DNA of 64,000 bases from Megaleporinus macrocephalus (taxonomy: Eukaryota > Chordata > Actinopteri > Characiformes > Anostomidae), in NCBI GenBank assembly GCA_021613375.1, contig CM038727.1, positions 7,002,942 through 7,066,941 on the forward strand, written 5' to 3'. Under the pieces are notes generated by a model. The model saw only the letters and a list, made by a program, of their open reading frames with translations, did no database searches and was not told the origin of the DNA. Made by a program: the position numbers and the translations under genes. Positions 24,600 to 56,363 of the stretch are shown here, piece after piece; positions within the stretch are counted from its first letter, which is position 1; each line of letters begins with the position of its first letter.

Positions 24600-25319
24600 A
24601 AGCTTTTTTATTTATTTTTTTTCTCCAAACATCACATTGCAAGTTATCATACATTAAAACCTCATTTTATTATTCATCTATCAGAAAGTTTTGAAATTAG
24701 AACCAAAAAAAAAAAAAATCACAACTATGAAAATCCACAAAAATCAAAACCTATAAAAAATATAAAACTCGAACAGTACTATCATTTGATAATCTCAGTT
24801 TTAACAAGTACCATTTGAATAGCAAAACATAATTTAAATTCACTTATTCTTGAATTTACACAACTGAGCAGACAAACAAATTTGAAACATTAGTTTGTTT
24901 TTTTTCTTAAATAGAGGAAAAAAAGACACTGTTATGTCATGCAGAGGACATAATATTAAATATTAATTCAAACAAAAAAATAATATATTTCTCTGTCAAT
25001 ATATATCTCTTTTTGAAATTTTCAAGTCAAAAACACTCTCCCTCCCTTTTTTAGGGAAACAAGCTAAATTAAAAGAATAAAAAATAAGCTAACAGATTTT
25101 TTTTGTTTCTAGTCTGTACTGTAGCTGCCGTCAGAGGCATGGCTGTATTTTGGAAGTGTTAAAATCAAGTTATCAAAAACAGTTTGGCACAAAAAGAAAA
25201 ATGTCTGATTGTTATGTCTATGAAAGGAAAACATTCTGTGCATTGTTGTTGTTGTTCGGGAGGGAGTGCGTTCCCTGAACACTTGCGCGAGGCCAGCGGT
25301 GTGTTTATCCCAGAGTTTC
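24600..25319 (-). other. Probable cyrib 3' UTR with candidate poly(A) signals
   Basis: AT-rich non-coding sequence follows the stop codon on the minus strand. The nearest AATAAA hexamers on that strand (TTTATT on the plus strand) are at 24666-24671, 24611-24616 and 24607-24612, about 650-710 nt after the stop. A further one lies near 24172. The end of the UTR is inferred from these motifs only. Confidence 0.5.
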
Positions 25320-44765
<19,446 letters not shown>

Positions 44766-44984
44766 GACAAAACACCTGGAAAGACAAAGAGAAAGAGAGA
44801 GCACTTAAATTGCATGAAAGGAAGTAACCGGACAGTGTGCGTACCTCTGTGCTGTAGCTTCAATAGGGCCTAAAATTCAAGATTCAGTGAAAAGCTGGAG
44901 AAGGCAACCCACAAGTTTTAGATCTGATCACAACAGACTTATGTCTCATCCTGACCTGAACCGGACCACCACCAAACTAAGACT

Positions 44985-47033
44985 GAATAGAATGCAGCAT
45001 ACCTAACGAGAGCATGCAACGAATACAACACAGCATTCCTAATGAGAGCATGCAACGAATAGAACACAGCATACCTAACGAGAGCATGCAACGAATAGAA
45101 CACAGCATACCTAACGAGAGCATGCAACGAATAGAACACGGCATACCTAACGAGAGCATGCAACGAATAGAACACAGCATACCTAACGAGAGCATGCAAC
45201 CAATAGAACACAGCATACCTAACGAGAGCATGCAACGAATAGAACACAGCATACCTAACGAGAGCATGCAACGAATACAACACAGCATACCTAACGAGAG
45301 CATGCAACGAATACAACACAGCATACCTAACGAGAGCATGCAACGAATAGAACACAGCATACCTAACGAGAGCATGCAACGAATAGAACACAGCATACAT
45401 AACGAGAGCATGCAACGAATAGAACACAGCATACCTAGCGAGAGCATGCAACGAATAGAACACAGCATTCCTAACGAGAGCATGCAACGAATAGAACACA
45501 GCATACCTAACGAGAGCATGCAACGAATAGAACACAACATACCTAACGAGAGCATGCAACGAATAGAACACAGCATACATAACGAGAGCATGCAACGAAT
45601 AGAACACAGCATACCTAACGAGAGCATGCAACAAATAGAACACAGCATTCATAACGAGAGCATGCAACGAATACAACACAGCATTCCTAGCGAGAGCATG
45701 CAACGAATAGAACACAGCATACATAACGAGAGCATGCAACGAATAGAACACAGCATACCTAACGAGAGCATGCAACGAATACAACACAGCATTCCTAATG
45801 AGAGCATGCAACGAATAGAACACAGCATACATAACGAGAGCATGCAACGAATAGAACACAGCATACCTAACGAGAGCATGCAACGAATAGAACACAGCAT
45901 ACATAACGAGAGCATGCAACGAATAGAACACAGCATACATAACGAGAGCATGCAACGAATAGAACACAGCATACCTAACGAGAGCATGCAACGAATAGAA
46001 CACAGCATTCCTAACGAGAGCATGCAACGAATAGAACACAGCATACCTAACGAGAGCATGCAACGAATAGAACACAGCATACATAACGAGAGCATGCAAC
46101 GAATAGAACACAGCATACATAACGAGAGCATGCAACGAATAGAACACAGCATTCCTAACGAGAGCATGCAACGAATAGAACACAGCATACCTAACGAGAG
46201 CATGCAACGAATAGAACACAACATACCTAACGAGAGCATGCAACGAATAGAACACAGCATACATAACGAGAGCATGCAACGAATAGAACACAGCATACCT
46301 AACGAGAGCATGCAACGAATAGAACACAGCATTCATAACGAGAGCATGCAACGAATACAACACAGCATTCCTAGCGAGAGCATGCAACGAATAGAACACA
46401 GCATACATAACGAGAGCATGCAACGAATAGAACACAGCATACCTAACGAGAGCATGCAACGAATAGAACACAGCATACCTAACGAGAGCATGCAACGAAT
46501 ACAACACAGCATTCCTAATGAGAGCATGCAACGAATAGAACACAGCATACATAACGAGAGCATGCAACGAATAGAACACAGCATACATAACGAGAGCATG
46601 CAACGAATAGAACACAGCATACATAACGAGAGCATGCAACGAATAGAACACAGCATACCTAACGAGAGCATGCAACGAATAGAACACAGCATACATAACG
46701 AGAGCATGCAACGAATAGAACACAGCCTACATAACGAGAGCATGCAACGAATACAACACAGCATTCATAACGAGAGCATGCAACGAATAGAACACAGCAT
46801 ACCTAACGAGAGCATGCAACGAATAGAACACAGCATACCTAACGAGAGCATGCAACGAATAGAACACAGCATACCTAACGAGAGCATGCAACGAATAGAA
46901 CACAGCATACCTAACGAGAGCATGCAACGAATAGAACACAGCATACATAACGAGAGCATGCAACGAATAGAACACAGCATTCATAACGAGAGCATGCAAC
47001 GAATAGAACACAGCATTCCTAACGAGAGCATGC
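44985..47033. repeat. 36-bp minisatellite, about 57 units
   Basis: The unit is gaatagaacacagcatacct then aacgagagcatgcaac. Changes fall at a few fixed places: tag/tac, cat-a/cat-t, cct/cat, aac/agc. Since 36 is a multiple of 3, several frames stay open: the plus strand gives repeats of MQRIEHSIPNES, the minus strand YAVFYSLHALVR and MLCSIRCMLSLG. The common changes alter amino acids, so there is no sign of selection on a protein. It lies just upstream of the first coding exon, in the 5' intron. Confidence 0.95.
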
Positions 47034-47234
47034 ACTGGACAGCTTTGAATGTACTATTTGTGTATAAAAATTAGGGATGTAAACTAATAACCAATTTCCT
47101 GATAAATCAGTAACTACTCGACCAAAGCTTTGACCTAAAACATCATTTCAATAACAGCAGCTCCTGTTGAAATAGGCGGGTATATTATTTAAGTTTATTA
47201 ATTGTATGTATGAGGGCACAATAGGCCACTCGTC

Positions 47235-47345
47235 TTAGGATAAGATAATCCTTTATTAGTCCCACAGTGGGTAAATTCACCGTGTTACAGCAGCAAAGAG
47301 ACAGCAAGTCTATTCAAGTCTTGCAGGAAAGTAGTAATAGGGAAC
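47235..47345. repeat. Common teleost dispersed repeat
   Basis: The words gataagataatcctttatta, gtcccacagtgggtaaattc and accgtgttacagcagcaaag resemble a frequent teleost retroposon or transposon tail. The family is not asserted. Confidence 0.4.
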
Positions 47346-48780
47346 AAATAGTAATAGGGAAGCACAGTTATAGTAATAGGGGACAAAAGGGACCACTTTA
47401 AGAGGATGAGAACACAACCACGTGCCATACCAAGAGTAAACGTCTGCAAGTTAGGCTAAAGCTAGCCCCAGCATTTGCTTGTTTTACTATGGGCTCGTCA
47501 AACTGCCAGTAGCCCACACAACATACAAACAGTTAGCCCTTTTAGCTGGGTCTGGCGTGTTTCAGTCACGTGTTAAATGAACATGGGAACGCAGCAGCCC
47601 TTTGAGCTTCCGCCACTGTCTACTCATTTAATTCTGAAAAATCCCACTTTCTTCAGAGGGAGCTGAAATAAATGGGTTACTAGTCTTTTGGGGTTGGCCT
47701 TAGCCTCACAGGGACACCAGGGCCAGGCTGAGGAGCTGGCCAGCTCGTTCTGCTGCCACAGATGACATTGTGGTCTCACAGAATGCAGCTCAGCCAATCA
47801 GATTTCAGAACCTAAACAACCTTATAACTAATATTTTGCTATTAACTCCTAACTGGATAACAATGAATTGCCAACAAATCTGCCCCTTAATTATTCCTCA
47901 CTCAATGTCTTTTAATGCGTCATGCAGACCTTGTGCACTGCGGTGGACCTCACTGCAACAACACATGTTCCAGATTAAGATAATGAGAGAAACCAAGACC
48001 AAGAGATACCGAGAGAAAAGAGCATCCAACTGGCAGATAAGCGGTCTTGGGCGAGGGGCATTGAGCCCCAATCAAATGTCCTATCCAAAATTTGATGCCT
48101 CTTTGCTTTCTATCTTGATATACCATCGATACCCAGGGGTGCCATGGCCCAGATGTGCCAAACAGCCTGTTCCCCTCTCTGCCCCCTCTCCAGACAGGCT
48201 CTGCGGTTTTTCTGCACAAGGCTCCACTACCAGATGTCATTACACTGCCACCCCAAACCACAACCCTGACCACACACCCATACACACAGCACGTGAGTTA
48301 CGGGAATCCTTGCGCTTTGGTGCCTCGTGCCAACCGTGCGTGTCTCCTCACGGCTTAAGCTCAGTTCCCAGTAGAGGGGCCCAGAGGCCTTTACTCTCAA
48401 GATTTAAGAAATAAAAACAGACTCTTCACGGAAACTGGTCCTCTAAATATCTCTATTTATGAAGTCCCCTGGGAGAAAAGAAGCCAGTTGTTTAAAAGCA
48501 CTGTTGCTGAAGACTAATCCCTGTCACGCTGCAGGCCGCTGTGTCCAGCAGTGAAAACCAGTGCGGTTTCCAAGTCACAAATTTAGCAAGAGGAACTACT
48601 GAATCCGCTACAACAGCTTTACCGAAGCACAAAGGCCTTTTTTCCCCAAATGTGACTGGTTAAATTTGAATTTTTGATCCCATACTGAGCGCAGAGTACA
48701 ACTGTCCTGAAGCTACAGAGAAAATAGTCCTCTCACATCTACCTGGAAGATCTGGTAGACCTCCGAAACTGAACCCAAAC
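47346..48780. other. No gene recognised
   Basis: Unique sequence. A 214-residue plus-strand frame at 47770-48414 has no recognisable domain and is treated as chance. Confidence 0.5.
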
Positions 48781-49620
48781 CAGATAAACAGGACTTTCAT
48801 CTTTGAGAGAGAGGAGAAGATCAGGCTCCACTCTTGTTTCAGATCTGAAAACATCCACAGGTGTTTCTGTCCATCATTTCACTGTGAGAGGACACCTCAG
48901 TGCTATGGGTCTGAAAGGATGTGTAGCTGTTTAAGAAGCTCCTTACTTTAAAAAAGGAGATACAGACACAAACAAAGCAGCTGCTGGTGTCCTCAGAACA
49001 ATGGACTGACCACACCAGAGTCCAGGTGTTTGTCCATCATTCCACTGTGAGAAGTCGTCTTAGTTATATGGGTCTAAAAGGATGTGTAGCTGTTCAAGAA
49101 GCACCTCAATTAAAAAAAGAAGATACAGACACATCGAACAAAGAAGCTACTGGTGTTAGAACAACGGACTGACCACCTGAAGGTCACTAAATGCATTTGG
49201 GGTTATTTGGATGGTGAGGAGCAAAAAAAAAAAATGCTAAACCAGCTTCTAAGACTGAACTTTGGAGGTTTGGCTGCAGATTTCTTTGAAAAACTGAAAG
49301 CGAGCACCACAGAAAAGACCTGAAACGGTAATAATGGTTAAGAGTGGACACAGAAAGAGGAGATTATATATAGTTTATGAGACTCCAGTGTAATTTGCTG
49401 ACAGCTCTGCTATGTTTGATGTTCAGTCAAGTCAAGCTGGGTTCCTCAGTAACAGCACTAATGTGGAGAATCAAGGTTGGAGGATGTTGTCTGTTGATTC
49501 TTAGAAAGCAGGGGCCTCTGGGAGAGCACACCTTTCCCAGGCTACACGCTCCCCTGTCCCACAATAGCTGGTAGAACTTGTGGGCTGCGGAAAGCGGGTT
49601 TGCCGAAACCTCTGGACGTT
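48781..49620. repeat. Local duplication, copy 1
   Basis: From cagataaacaggactttcat to gaaacctctggacgtt it matches 51323-51976 in the same order and orientation. It also has an inner duplication: the part starting tgtccatcat at about 48868 recurs about 160 bp later with changes. No coding potential is recognised. Confidence 0.8.
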
Positions 49621-50463
49621 ATCTTTGATCGAGGATCACTGAGAAATTGTCTTTTTCTATATGAGGTTGGTGAGAGAGGGATGGGGGGAAACCACAACTG
49701 GTGTATAATCTTCCACCTGGCAGACAGGAAGATAGCATCAGAGAGAGACCAAACTCTCACAACCTGTGAATGTTCCCACACTGATAGCAGGGGTATTGTA
49801 TCATCTGCGTTTGCCCTGTGCCTCTCGGTTTCCACCTCAAGCAAGTCAGTGATTTGTTCCAACATCTTACATAAGACATAGTAAGCACAGTCCAAATCAC
49901 TGAACACTGTGCCGACTCCACCAGCCAACGCACCGGCTCTACAAAGTGACGGTTTAATTACAGCTGAGCTTTAATTGGACCTGAACACAAATATTGCCCG
50001 ACATCATTCTGGCCAAACATAAAACCAAATCAATGCATCCAGTTTTTAATCCAAATCTTACTGTGGTCCAAGAAAACGTATTAAATGGGGACAATGACAA
50101 CCTTCATTACGTTACTCTGGCATCCCCAGCCTTCCCATGCATCCATTTTTATACATTTGTTAACTTTGGGGACCTGCAACAACACAACACCACTTATGTT
50201 TAACGTAATAGCAGTAAAGAGAAAGAATGAAGTGGCAGGAAAGTGGACGTGTAGGCCAAGAACCAAGAATGAGGGTGGCAGAAACCTGAAGCCTTAATAA
50301 TATTTGAGAAAATTACGTCCAGGCCAGACATGAATAGTCTGTTCCTGTCCCGTTCAGGCTTGTATTTCAAGCTCTTGTTTACATATGACTAGGGAACAAA
50401 GAGACCCAGCAAAGATCACCACCAGGACATAGTTAGAGACCACTGATCTGATACCTGGCATTG
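49621..50463. other. No gene recognised
   Basis: Unique sequence between the two duplicated blocks. No coding, RNA or repeat family is recognised. Confidence 0.5.
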
Positions 50464-50471
50464 GGATGATT

Positions 50472-51086
50472 TAGAGCTGGGCGATAAATCGGTTTTATCG
50501 ATTCATTCGAATTTACAGTTTAGGACGATGTGGTTTTATGAAAATCGGGTTTTCTCTCAGTTTTAACTTCCGCCACCGACGCCCCTCTTTGGACTTTCAT
50601 AGTTCAGAGTGATCACCCTCCCGCCGCGCCCTGACACGTCTTCGAACTGTTTGCCGTATGATAAGAATGAGGCACGTTGGAAGGCAATCACATATGCTAT
50701 AGCGATGTTTATTGCAAAAGACATGGCGCCCATATATACGGTGGAAAAGTCGGACAGGTGGAAAAATACGGTGGAAAAGCTTTAGACCAGGAGTACGTGC
50801 TACCAAGCCGCAAATCTTTTTCTGAAGTTGCCACAACTGCATAATATACACCTAAGAATTGCTGAAGAGCTGGAGGAGGAGAATCTGTCGTATTATCACC
50901 AACACTGACCTGTGGTCCAGCCGAACGATGCAGGCCTACATGAGTTTAACGATACATTTTGTTAACGACACCCGGGCTCTGCAAAGCGTCTGCTTTCAAA
51001 CAGCAAAAAAAATTATTTAAATCTAAAATCTGATTTTTTGGGATAAAATCTTAAGATCTTTTTTAAGGCCATATCACCCAGCCTTA
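50472..51086 (+). mobile_element. hAT element remnant with transposase fragment and perfect target duplication, family E
   Basis: It starts TAGAGCTGGGCGATA and ends TATCACCCAGCCTTA, so the inverted ends match at 13 of 15. GGATGATT flanks both sides (50464-50471 and 51087-51094), an exact 8-bp duplication. Inside, the plus strand keeps AITYAIAMFIAKDMAPIYTV, then RIAEELEEENL, and near 50908 TNTDLWSSRTMQAYMSLTIH running into FVNDTRALQSVCFQ. These are the blocks of a ZBED/Ac-type hAT transposase that open its RNase H-like core. Frameshifts and large deletions make it inactive. Confidence 0.88.
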
Positions 51087-51322
51087 GGATGATTAGACCT
51101 GGATGATACAGGGATGTAATCGGATAATCATGGTTGAGAAGTAAGCTGATGACTGTTATTATGCAGTCTTAATCAGCCAGTAGGCCTCGTTAATAATTTC
51201 CCCAGAGTGCGACGTATCAACTGGGCAAAATGTTTTAGGGATCTGCCTTAAAAGAGTACATGCAGTTTGGAGGCTGTAGGTTAAATGAAACCATGATGTT
51301 TGTTTGTCAAAACTACCCCAAT

Positions 51323-51976
51323 CAGATAAACAGCGCTTTCATCTTTGAGAGAGAGGAGAAGATCAGGCTCCACTACTGTTTCAGATCTGAGAACAACCAC
51401 AGGTCTTTCTGTCCATCCTTCCACTGTGAGAAGACACCTCATCACAGTGGATCGGAAGGGGAGGTGTAGCTGTTCAAGAAGGAGATACAGATGCATCAAA
51501 CAAAGAAGCGGCTGCTGTTCTCAGAACAATGGACTGACCAGTCCAGAACCCCAACATCACTAAATGCAATTGGGGTTATTTGGATGGTGAGAAGCAGAAA
51601 ATGCTAAACCAGCTTCTAAGACTGAACTTTGACGGTTTGGCTGCAGATTTCTTCCAAAAACTGAATGCAAGCATCAAAGAAAAGACCTGTAATAGACCTG
51701 TAAGAACTGTAATAAAGGTAGAGTAGACACAGAAAGATGATTTTATATGGAGTTTATGAGACTCCAGTGTAATTTGCTGAAAGCCCTGCCGTGTTTGTTC
51801 CTCAGTAACAGCACTAATGTGGAGAATCAAGGTTGGAGGATGTTGTGGGTTGATTCTTAGAAAGCAGGGGCCCCTGGGAGAGCACACCTTTCCCAGGCTA
51901 CACGCTTCCCTGTCCCATAATAGCTGGTAGAACTTGTGGGCTGCGGAAAGCGGGTTTGCCGAAACCTCTGGACGTT
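51323..51976. repeat. Local duplication, copy 2
   Basis: It matches 48781-49620 from atcagataaacagcgctttc to gaaacctctggacgtt but lacks the inner second unit. The two copies lie about 2.5 kb apart with the family E element between them. Confidence 0.8.
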
Positions 51977-52519
51977 TACACACACACAACACACTATCTG
52001 TAACCGAGGATGACTTCTGATTCCGGTTGTTTCTGCGGGTAAATAACTGAAAGCGCTTTTGTAATCCGTTGCATTCATATGCCTTTGTGGGGGCATGCTG
52101 GGTTTACAAGGCAGAGCATTATAGGATTTTATTACAGGAGGCTCAAACTTTCAAGGCTTGTTTGGTGCGAGATGGACAAAGACTGACCACTAACGTCTTG
52201 GCGTGAGATGAATGTATTTTCTTGCATGCTAGCCTGACACGAGAGGTTAGACGACTTTTGGCCTCCAGAGAATCTACAAAACTCTGTGCGACAGGGATGA
52301 GACAGATAAGGTTACAGCCAGTGACGCAGTCCATCATAATAAATTCATATATCCTCTGTTTGCCCATTAGTCATGTGACTCACGTCCTTTTATCTCTTTT
52401 AGCTCTCGCCAAGAAGTAGCCAGCAGGAGATTTACTCTTGCCTGGTCTCTTGCACAACCTCGCTCAATTTATCTCTGCCTCGCTTTCTCTGCCTCGCTTC
52501 CTGCTTTCACAGGCTCAAG
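51977..52519. other. No gene recognised
   Basis: Unique sequence; nothing to report. Confidence 0.5.
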
Positions 52520-52817
52520 TAGGGCTGTGTATTGGCAAGAACCTGGCAATACAATATGTATCGTGATACGACGGTCACGATTCAATATATTACGATACTG
52601 CAAGCAATATACTGCGATTTTTCAAATCCTACTATTAAAAACACACCACTATATGAACAGGTTTGTCAATGCTTACAATAGCATTGCGCCCTTGTGCTGC
52701 TTGTTAATGTTGGAGTGGAGCTGAAAATGGATTACAACACTGCCATCTAGTGGTCAGAGGTTTAAATAAAGCACACAATGATTCACTGTCTGCCAGGAAT
52801 CTGTATATCTACTATAA
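52520..52817. mobile_element. hAT-like family B element, right end lost
   Basis: It starts tagggctgtgtattggcaag and keeps the family B core up to ctgtctgccaggaatctgta. GGCTCAAG before it (52512-52519) and GTCTCAAG at 52818-52825 agree at 7 of 8, suggesting a worn target duplication with the last part of the element deleted. Confidence 0.65.
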
Positions 52818-53787
52818 GTCTCAAGCCACGATATCTATACTAGGAATACCGAGCAAGTTTCTTCTTACTAGCTGAAGATATGTAGTTGCTGGTACGTGAC
52901 GTGCTGCCATAAAACACTGAACAGCTCCAGAGTTCCAGGCCCAGGGTGGTGATGCCAGGGCTGCCAGTATTCCTCTTATAATCAGTACCACTGAAATGAC
53001 TTTGGAGCTGTTATTTTAAGGTAAAGTCTCAGCATCAGAGTAGGAAAAGCAACACTGTGCAGTCGTCATGAAGCTTCACACGGTCTCGTGCTGTTGTTGT
53101 GCTTTAAGATACTTGATGACATGAATACTCGAGAACTGAGACCAAACCGGAACTGGCTGCGACTCAAACTCGGAGAACTGTGGGGAGATAAATAGGAGTA
53201 TAGACAGCGGGTGGTACAGATTACTTAGCACTGTAAATGTCTGGGAACGATTTAGCCGGCATCGGAATCCATGGAAAATGTTTCCAATGAACCAAATTAG
53301 TGGGTTAAAATTCACTTTTAACGGGGCAGAGGGGCATAGCAGACACCAGCGAGCCCCTTTAATGCACTGCTTCCTCACTTCAATGATCTAAATAAGCATT
53401 TAGCTCGACACTCTCCACGCGGCTCCTCCGCCGCTGAACTCCAGCTGTAATTAGGCAGCTCTGGCGTTTATAATGAAGTGGATGGTTTTAACTCTCAGGA
53501 GGCAAACGGAAAAAAAAAGAAATGAAAAGGCAGAGGGTCATTTCAGGCCATTACAGGAGCGCACTGCTCATGACTCCTGAGCCTCAAGCCGGTAAAAAAG
53601 AGGGACTAGACATACACAAGTGGGCAGGCAGACCAAACGATGTGGGTCATGCTTATTACCATACGGACTACAGGCACTGGAGTGGGTGTGTTACGTAATC
53701 ATGGCTTAGTCGCATGCATAGCCTGACTCATCAGACTGTGATGCCCTGAAGTCGAGTATGTGAATCTGCTGCTCATTCTTAGGGAGA

Positions 53788-54433
53788 TACACTATACTGC
53801 CAAAAGTGTTTACCTCCCCATCCAGACCACAGAACGTAGGTATTCCAATCACTTCCATGGCCACAGGTGTATAAAACAAGGCACCTAGTCATGCAGACTG
53901 CTTCTACACACTAGGGGTGTAAGAAAATATCAAAATATCGAATATCGGGATATTATTTAGTGATACTGTATCGATTCTCAAAAACACAGTATCAATACAC
54001 AGATTCCTGGCAGACAGTGAATCATTGTGTGTTGTGTTTAAACCTAGGACCACTAGATGGCAGTGTTGTAATCCATTTTCAGCTCCACTCCAACATTAAC
54101 AAGCAGCACAAGGGTGCAATGCTATTGTAAGCATTAACAAACCTGTTCATATAGTGGTGTGTTTTAATAGTAGGGTTTGAAAAATTACAATATATCACTT
54201 TGCTTGCAATATCGCAATATATTGCGATATATCAAATTGTGACCGCTGTATCACGATATGTATTGTATCGTCAGGTTTTTGCCCACACACAGCCCGCTCT
54301 CAGGAGCTCAGTGAACTCCAGCGTCGTACCGTGATAGGACGCCACCTGTGTAACAAGCCCAGTCATGAAATTTCCTCACTACTAAATATTGCATAGTCAA
54401 CAGTCAGTGGTATTATAACAAAGTGGAAGCATC
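53788..54433 (+). pseudogene. Tc1-like element split by a hAT-like insertion
   Basis: The left part (53788-53911) is the 5' end of a teleost Tc1-like element: tacactatactgccaaaagt, ccaatcacttccatggccac, gcagactgcttctacac. The right part (54298-54433) resumes with SQELSELQRRTVIGRHLCNK, then PSHEISSLLNIA, a stop, STVSGIITKWK, the helix-turn-helix start of the transposase. Between them sits a family B element. The remaining transposase is missing after TKWK. Confidence 0.75.
53912..54297 (-). mobile_element. hAT-like family B element nested in a Tc1-like element
   Basis: It starts taggggtgtaagaaaatatc and ends near cacacacagccc. This is the shortest complete-looking copy (about 385 bp). No target duplication is seen; about 20 bp of the host Tc1 element around its start codon seem to be lost at the junction. 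Confidence 0.75.
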
Positions 54434-54461
54434 AACAGGTATGCTATAAAAATTCCTTAAT

Positions 54462-54925
54462 TTACATTTACGGCATTTAATGCTCTTACCACTTACAAAA
54501 GTGCTTAGTGTTCAGCCAGAGTATGTATCTCTATCTAGTACAAACAGGTCCAAACTACTCTTATACTCAAACACTGCCATAAACTAGTGCCAGTGCTAAT
54601 ATCTAAAAAGAAGACAACAAAATATAAGATTAGACACAGAGCAATACCTAGCAAGACTGGAACACCTACAGAGAAGAGAATAAATACAAGACTACATACA
54701 GTACAAGTGCAGTACTTAGCCAGAGTTCCTAGAAGATCAAGGGCAGTTATGGTTTCTACCAATGCTTTCGTAGATCAGTGTTTATAAGTGCTTCACAAAG
54801 AGACGGTGGTCTTCAGTCTGCGTTTGAAGGCCGTGAGAGAGTTTGCTGTTCGGACAGCCAGTGGAAGTTGATTCCACTATCTGGGTACTAGGACAGAGCA
54901 GCGTCTTGCTGCGTCTTCCATGAAG
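54462..54925 (+). repeat. Dispersed teleost repeat (also at 27430)
   Basis: The words tttacatttacggcatttaa and acttacaaaagtgcttagtg open it, and gtggaagttgattccacta lies near its end. It is the opposite-strand partner of the repeat in intron 5. Confidence 0.5.
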
Positions 54926-55150
54926 TAAATTACATACATAAAACATACAGTCTGTAAACAGACTGGCAGGAGTGCGTGTAATGTAGGAGGTGAGCAATAC
55001 ATCACCACAGACTTCAGGTTAACTTTAAGCAGAATAGAAACTTCTAACAATGTATATGTAAACATTTTAGTCTGAACTTGATCAGCACAGCGTGATATTT
55101 AGCCTCATGCAACAAACAAATGTTTCCTATTGGGAAATTAAAGTACTAAC

Positions 55151-55641
55151 TAGAGATGGAAGGATGGATCGGCTATGTATCGGTATCAGCCGATTTTTAA
55201 TCAAAATATGTGATCAGTGATTGGACGATATATCTCCAATTTAGCCGATCCCGAGAGCCGATCGATGGCGTTAAACAAATAAGCCGAATTTTTGTATTTA
55301 ATAACCAGAGTCTGCGTTTGATGACAGCAGTTTTTACTGAATTTATTTAATTAACTTTTTTTTGTTTTAAATTAAGGATCTAAATGTAATGATTGTAGTT
55401 TTGGAGATATTTGTTTGATTTACTTTGTTTATTTACTTCTAATTTAGTTACAAATATTATACTGTTTTATATGAGCTCGTTAAAAAGGGTAATAAATCAG
55501 TTTAGACCATGTTTTATGACTTGCTTGCGCTAATAACTACATGTAGCCCCGCCCTCGATCAGTATCGCCTATCGGCCGATCACGCTGAAGGGTGATCGGC
55601 AATCGGAATCGGCCTAAAAAATGCTGATCGGTCCCTCTCTA
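55151..55641. mobile_element. Complete hAT-like family A element with perfect target duplication
   Basis: It starts TAGAGATGGAAGGATGGATC and ends GATCGGTCCCTCTCTA; the ends pair with a few mismatches. GTACTAAC flanks both sides exactly (55143-55150 and 55642-55649). At 491 bp it is the reference copy for the family here. No transposase frame. Confidence 0.88.
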
Positions 55642-55659
55642 GTACTAACCATTTAAATA

Positions 55660-55960
55660 CTGCACTGCATGGCCAAAAGTTTGTGGACACCTGTGGTCAA
55701 GGTCAAGCCTCTGCTCCTCTGGGAAGGATTTACACTACATGTTGGAGTGTAAACATTGCAGTGAGGATTCAATTGCATTTAACCATAAAAGCATGACTGA
55801 TTTTGGGTACTGACGCTGGATAATCAGTTCTGGATCACACCAACTGGTCTCAAAGGTACTGGATGAAGCTCCATCGCTCCGGAGAACACAGTTCCACTAC
55901 CCCACGTCCCAAAGCTGGGGACCCTTGTGCCCCTCCTATTCTATACAGGTGCCTAAAAAC
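55660..55960 (+). mobile_element. Non-autonomous Tc1/mariner-like repeat
   Basis: It starts ctgcactgcatggccaaaag then tttgtggacacctg, followed by ctggatgaagctccatcgct and ggagaacacagttccactac, in the order of a frequent otophysan repeat. A related copy lies at 12625. The right end is missing. Confidence 0.5.
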
Positions 55961-56363
55961 AATTCCGTCTGAATAGCAGGAGCCACAATGACTGAAGCCG
56001 ACACAAGACAGACTGCTGATAGGAAAAGTAATGACTCTGAGAAAAACCGAGAGAGACAAGAGAATCTGCGTCCGCGTCTCCAGCCACGTACGGATTTACG
56101 GCAGGACAAGCCGTTGACAGAAAGGACGTCAAACCTCAAGGATCTAAAACGACACGTTACAGAATTCCACGGCACGCTGCCAGATCCATGAACAGAGCAC
56201 ATTCTCTCCGAGTAACCCGCACAGACAGCCATGCTCCTCATCCTCACTGCACACACGCAGGGAGAGGCTCGAGGCCCTGAAGTCGAGATCAGGAATAAGC
56301 TCAGTGTCCAATTCTACAGAGACATGTACTTTCAGGTAAAAGCTGATCATTTTTATTTACAAT

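Noticed and set aside
44985..47033. Regular 36-bp direct repeats resembling a CRISPR array
   Set aside because: The units are contiguous with no spacers and the DNA is a vertebrate genome.
44939..47074. Open frames of 686, 594 and 223-227 residues on both strands
   Set aside because: They are by-products of a 36-bp tandem unit. Frequent variants are amino-acid changing, opposite strands are equally open, and it overlaps no known family.
47770..48414. A 214-residue plus-strand open frame
   Set aside because: There is no recognisable domain, no Kozak or splice support, and strong amino-acid irregularity. Such a length can occur by chance in 64 kb.
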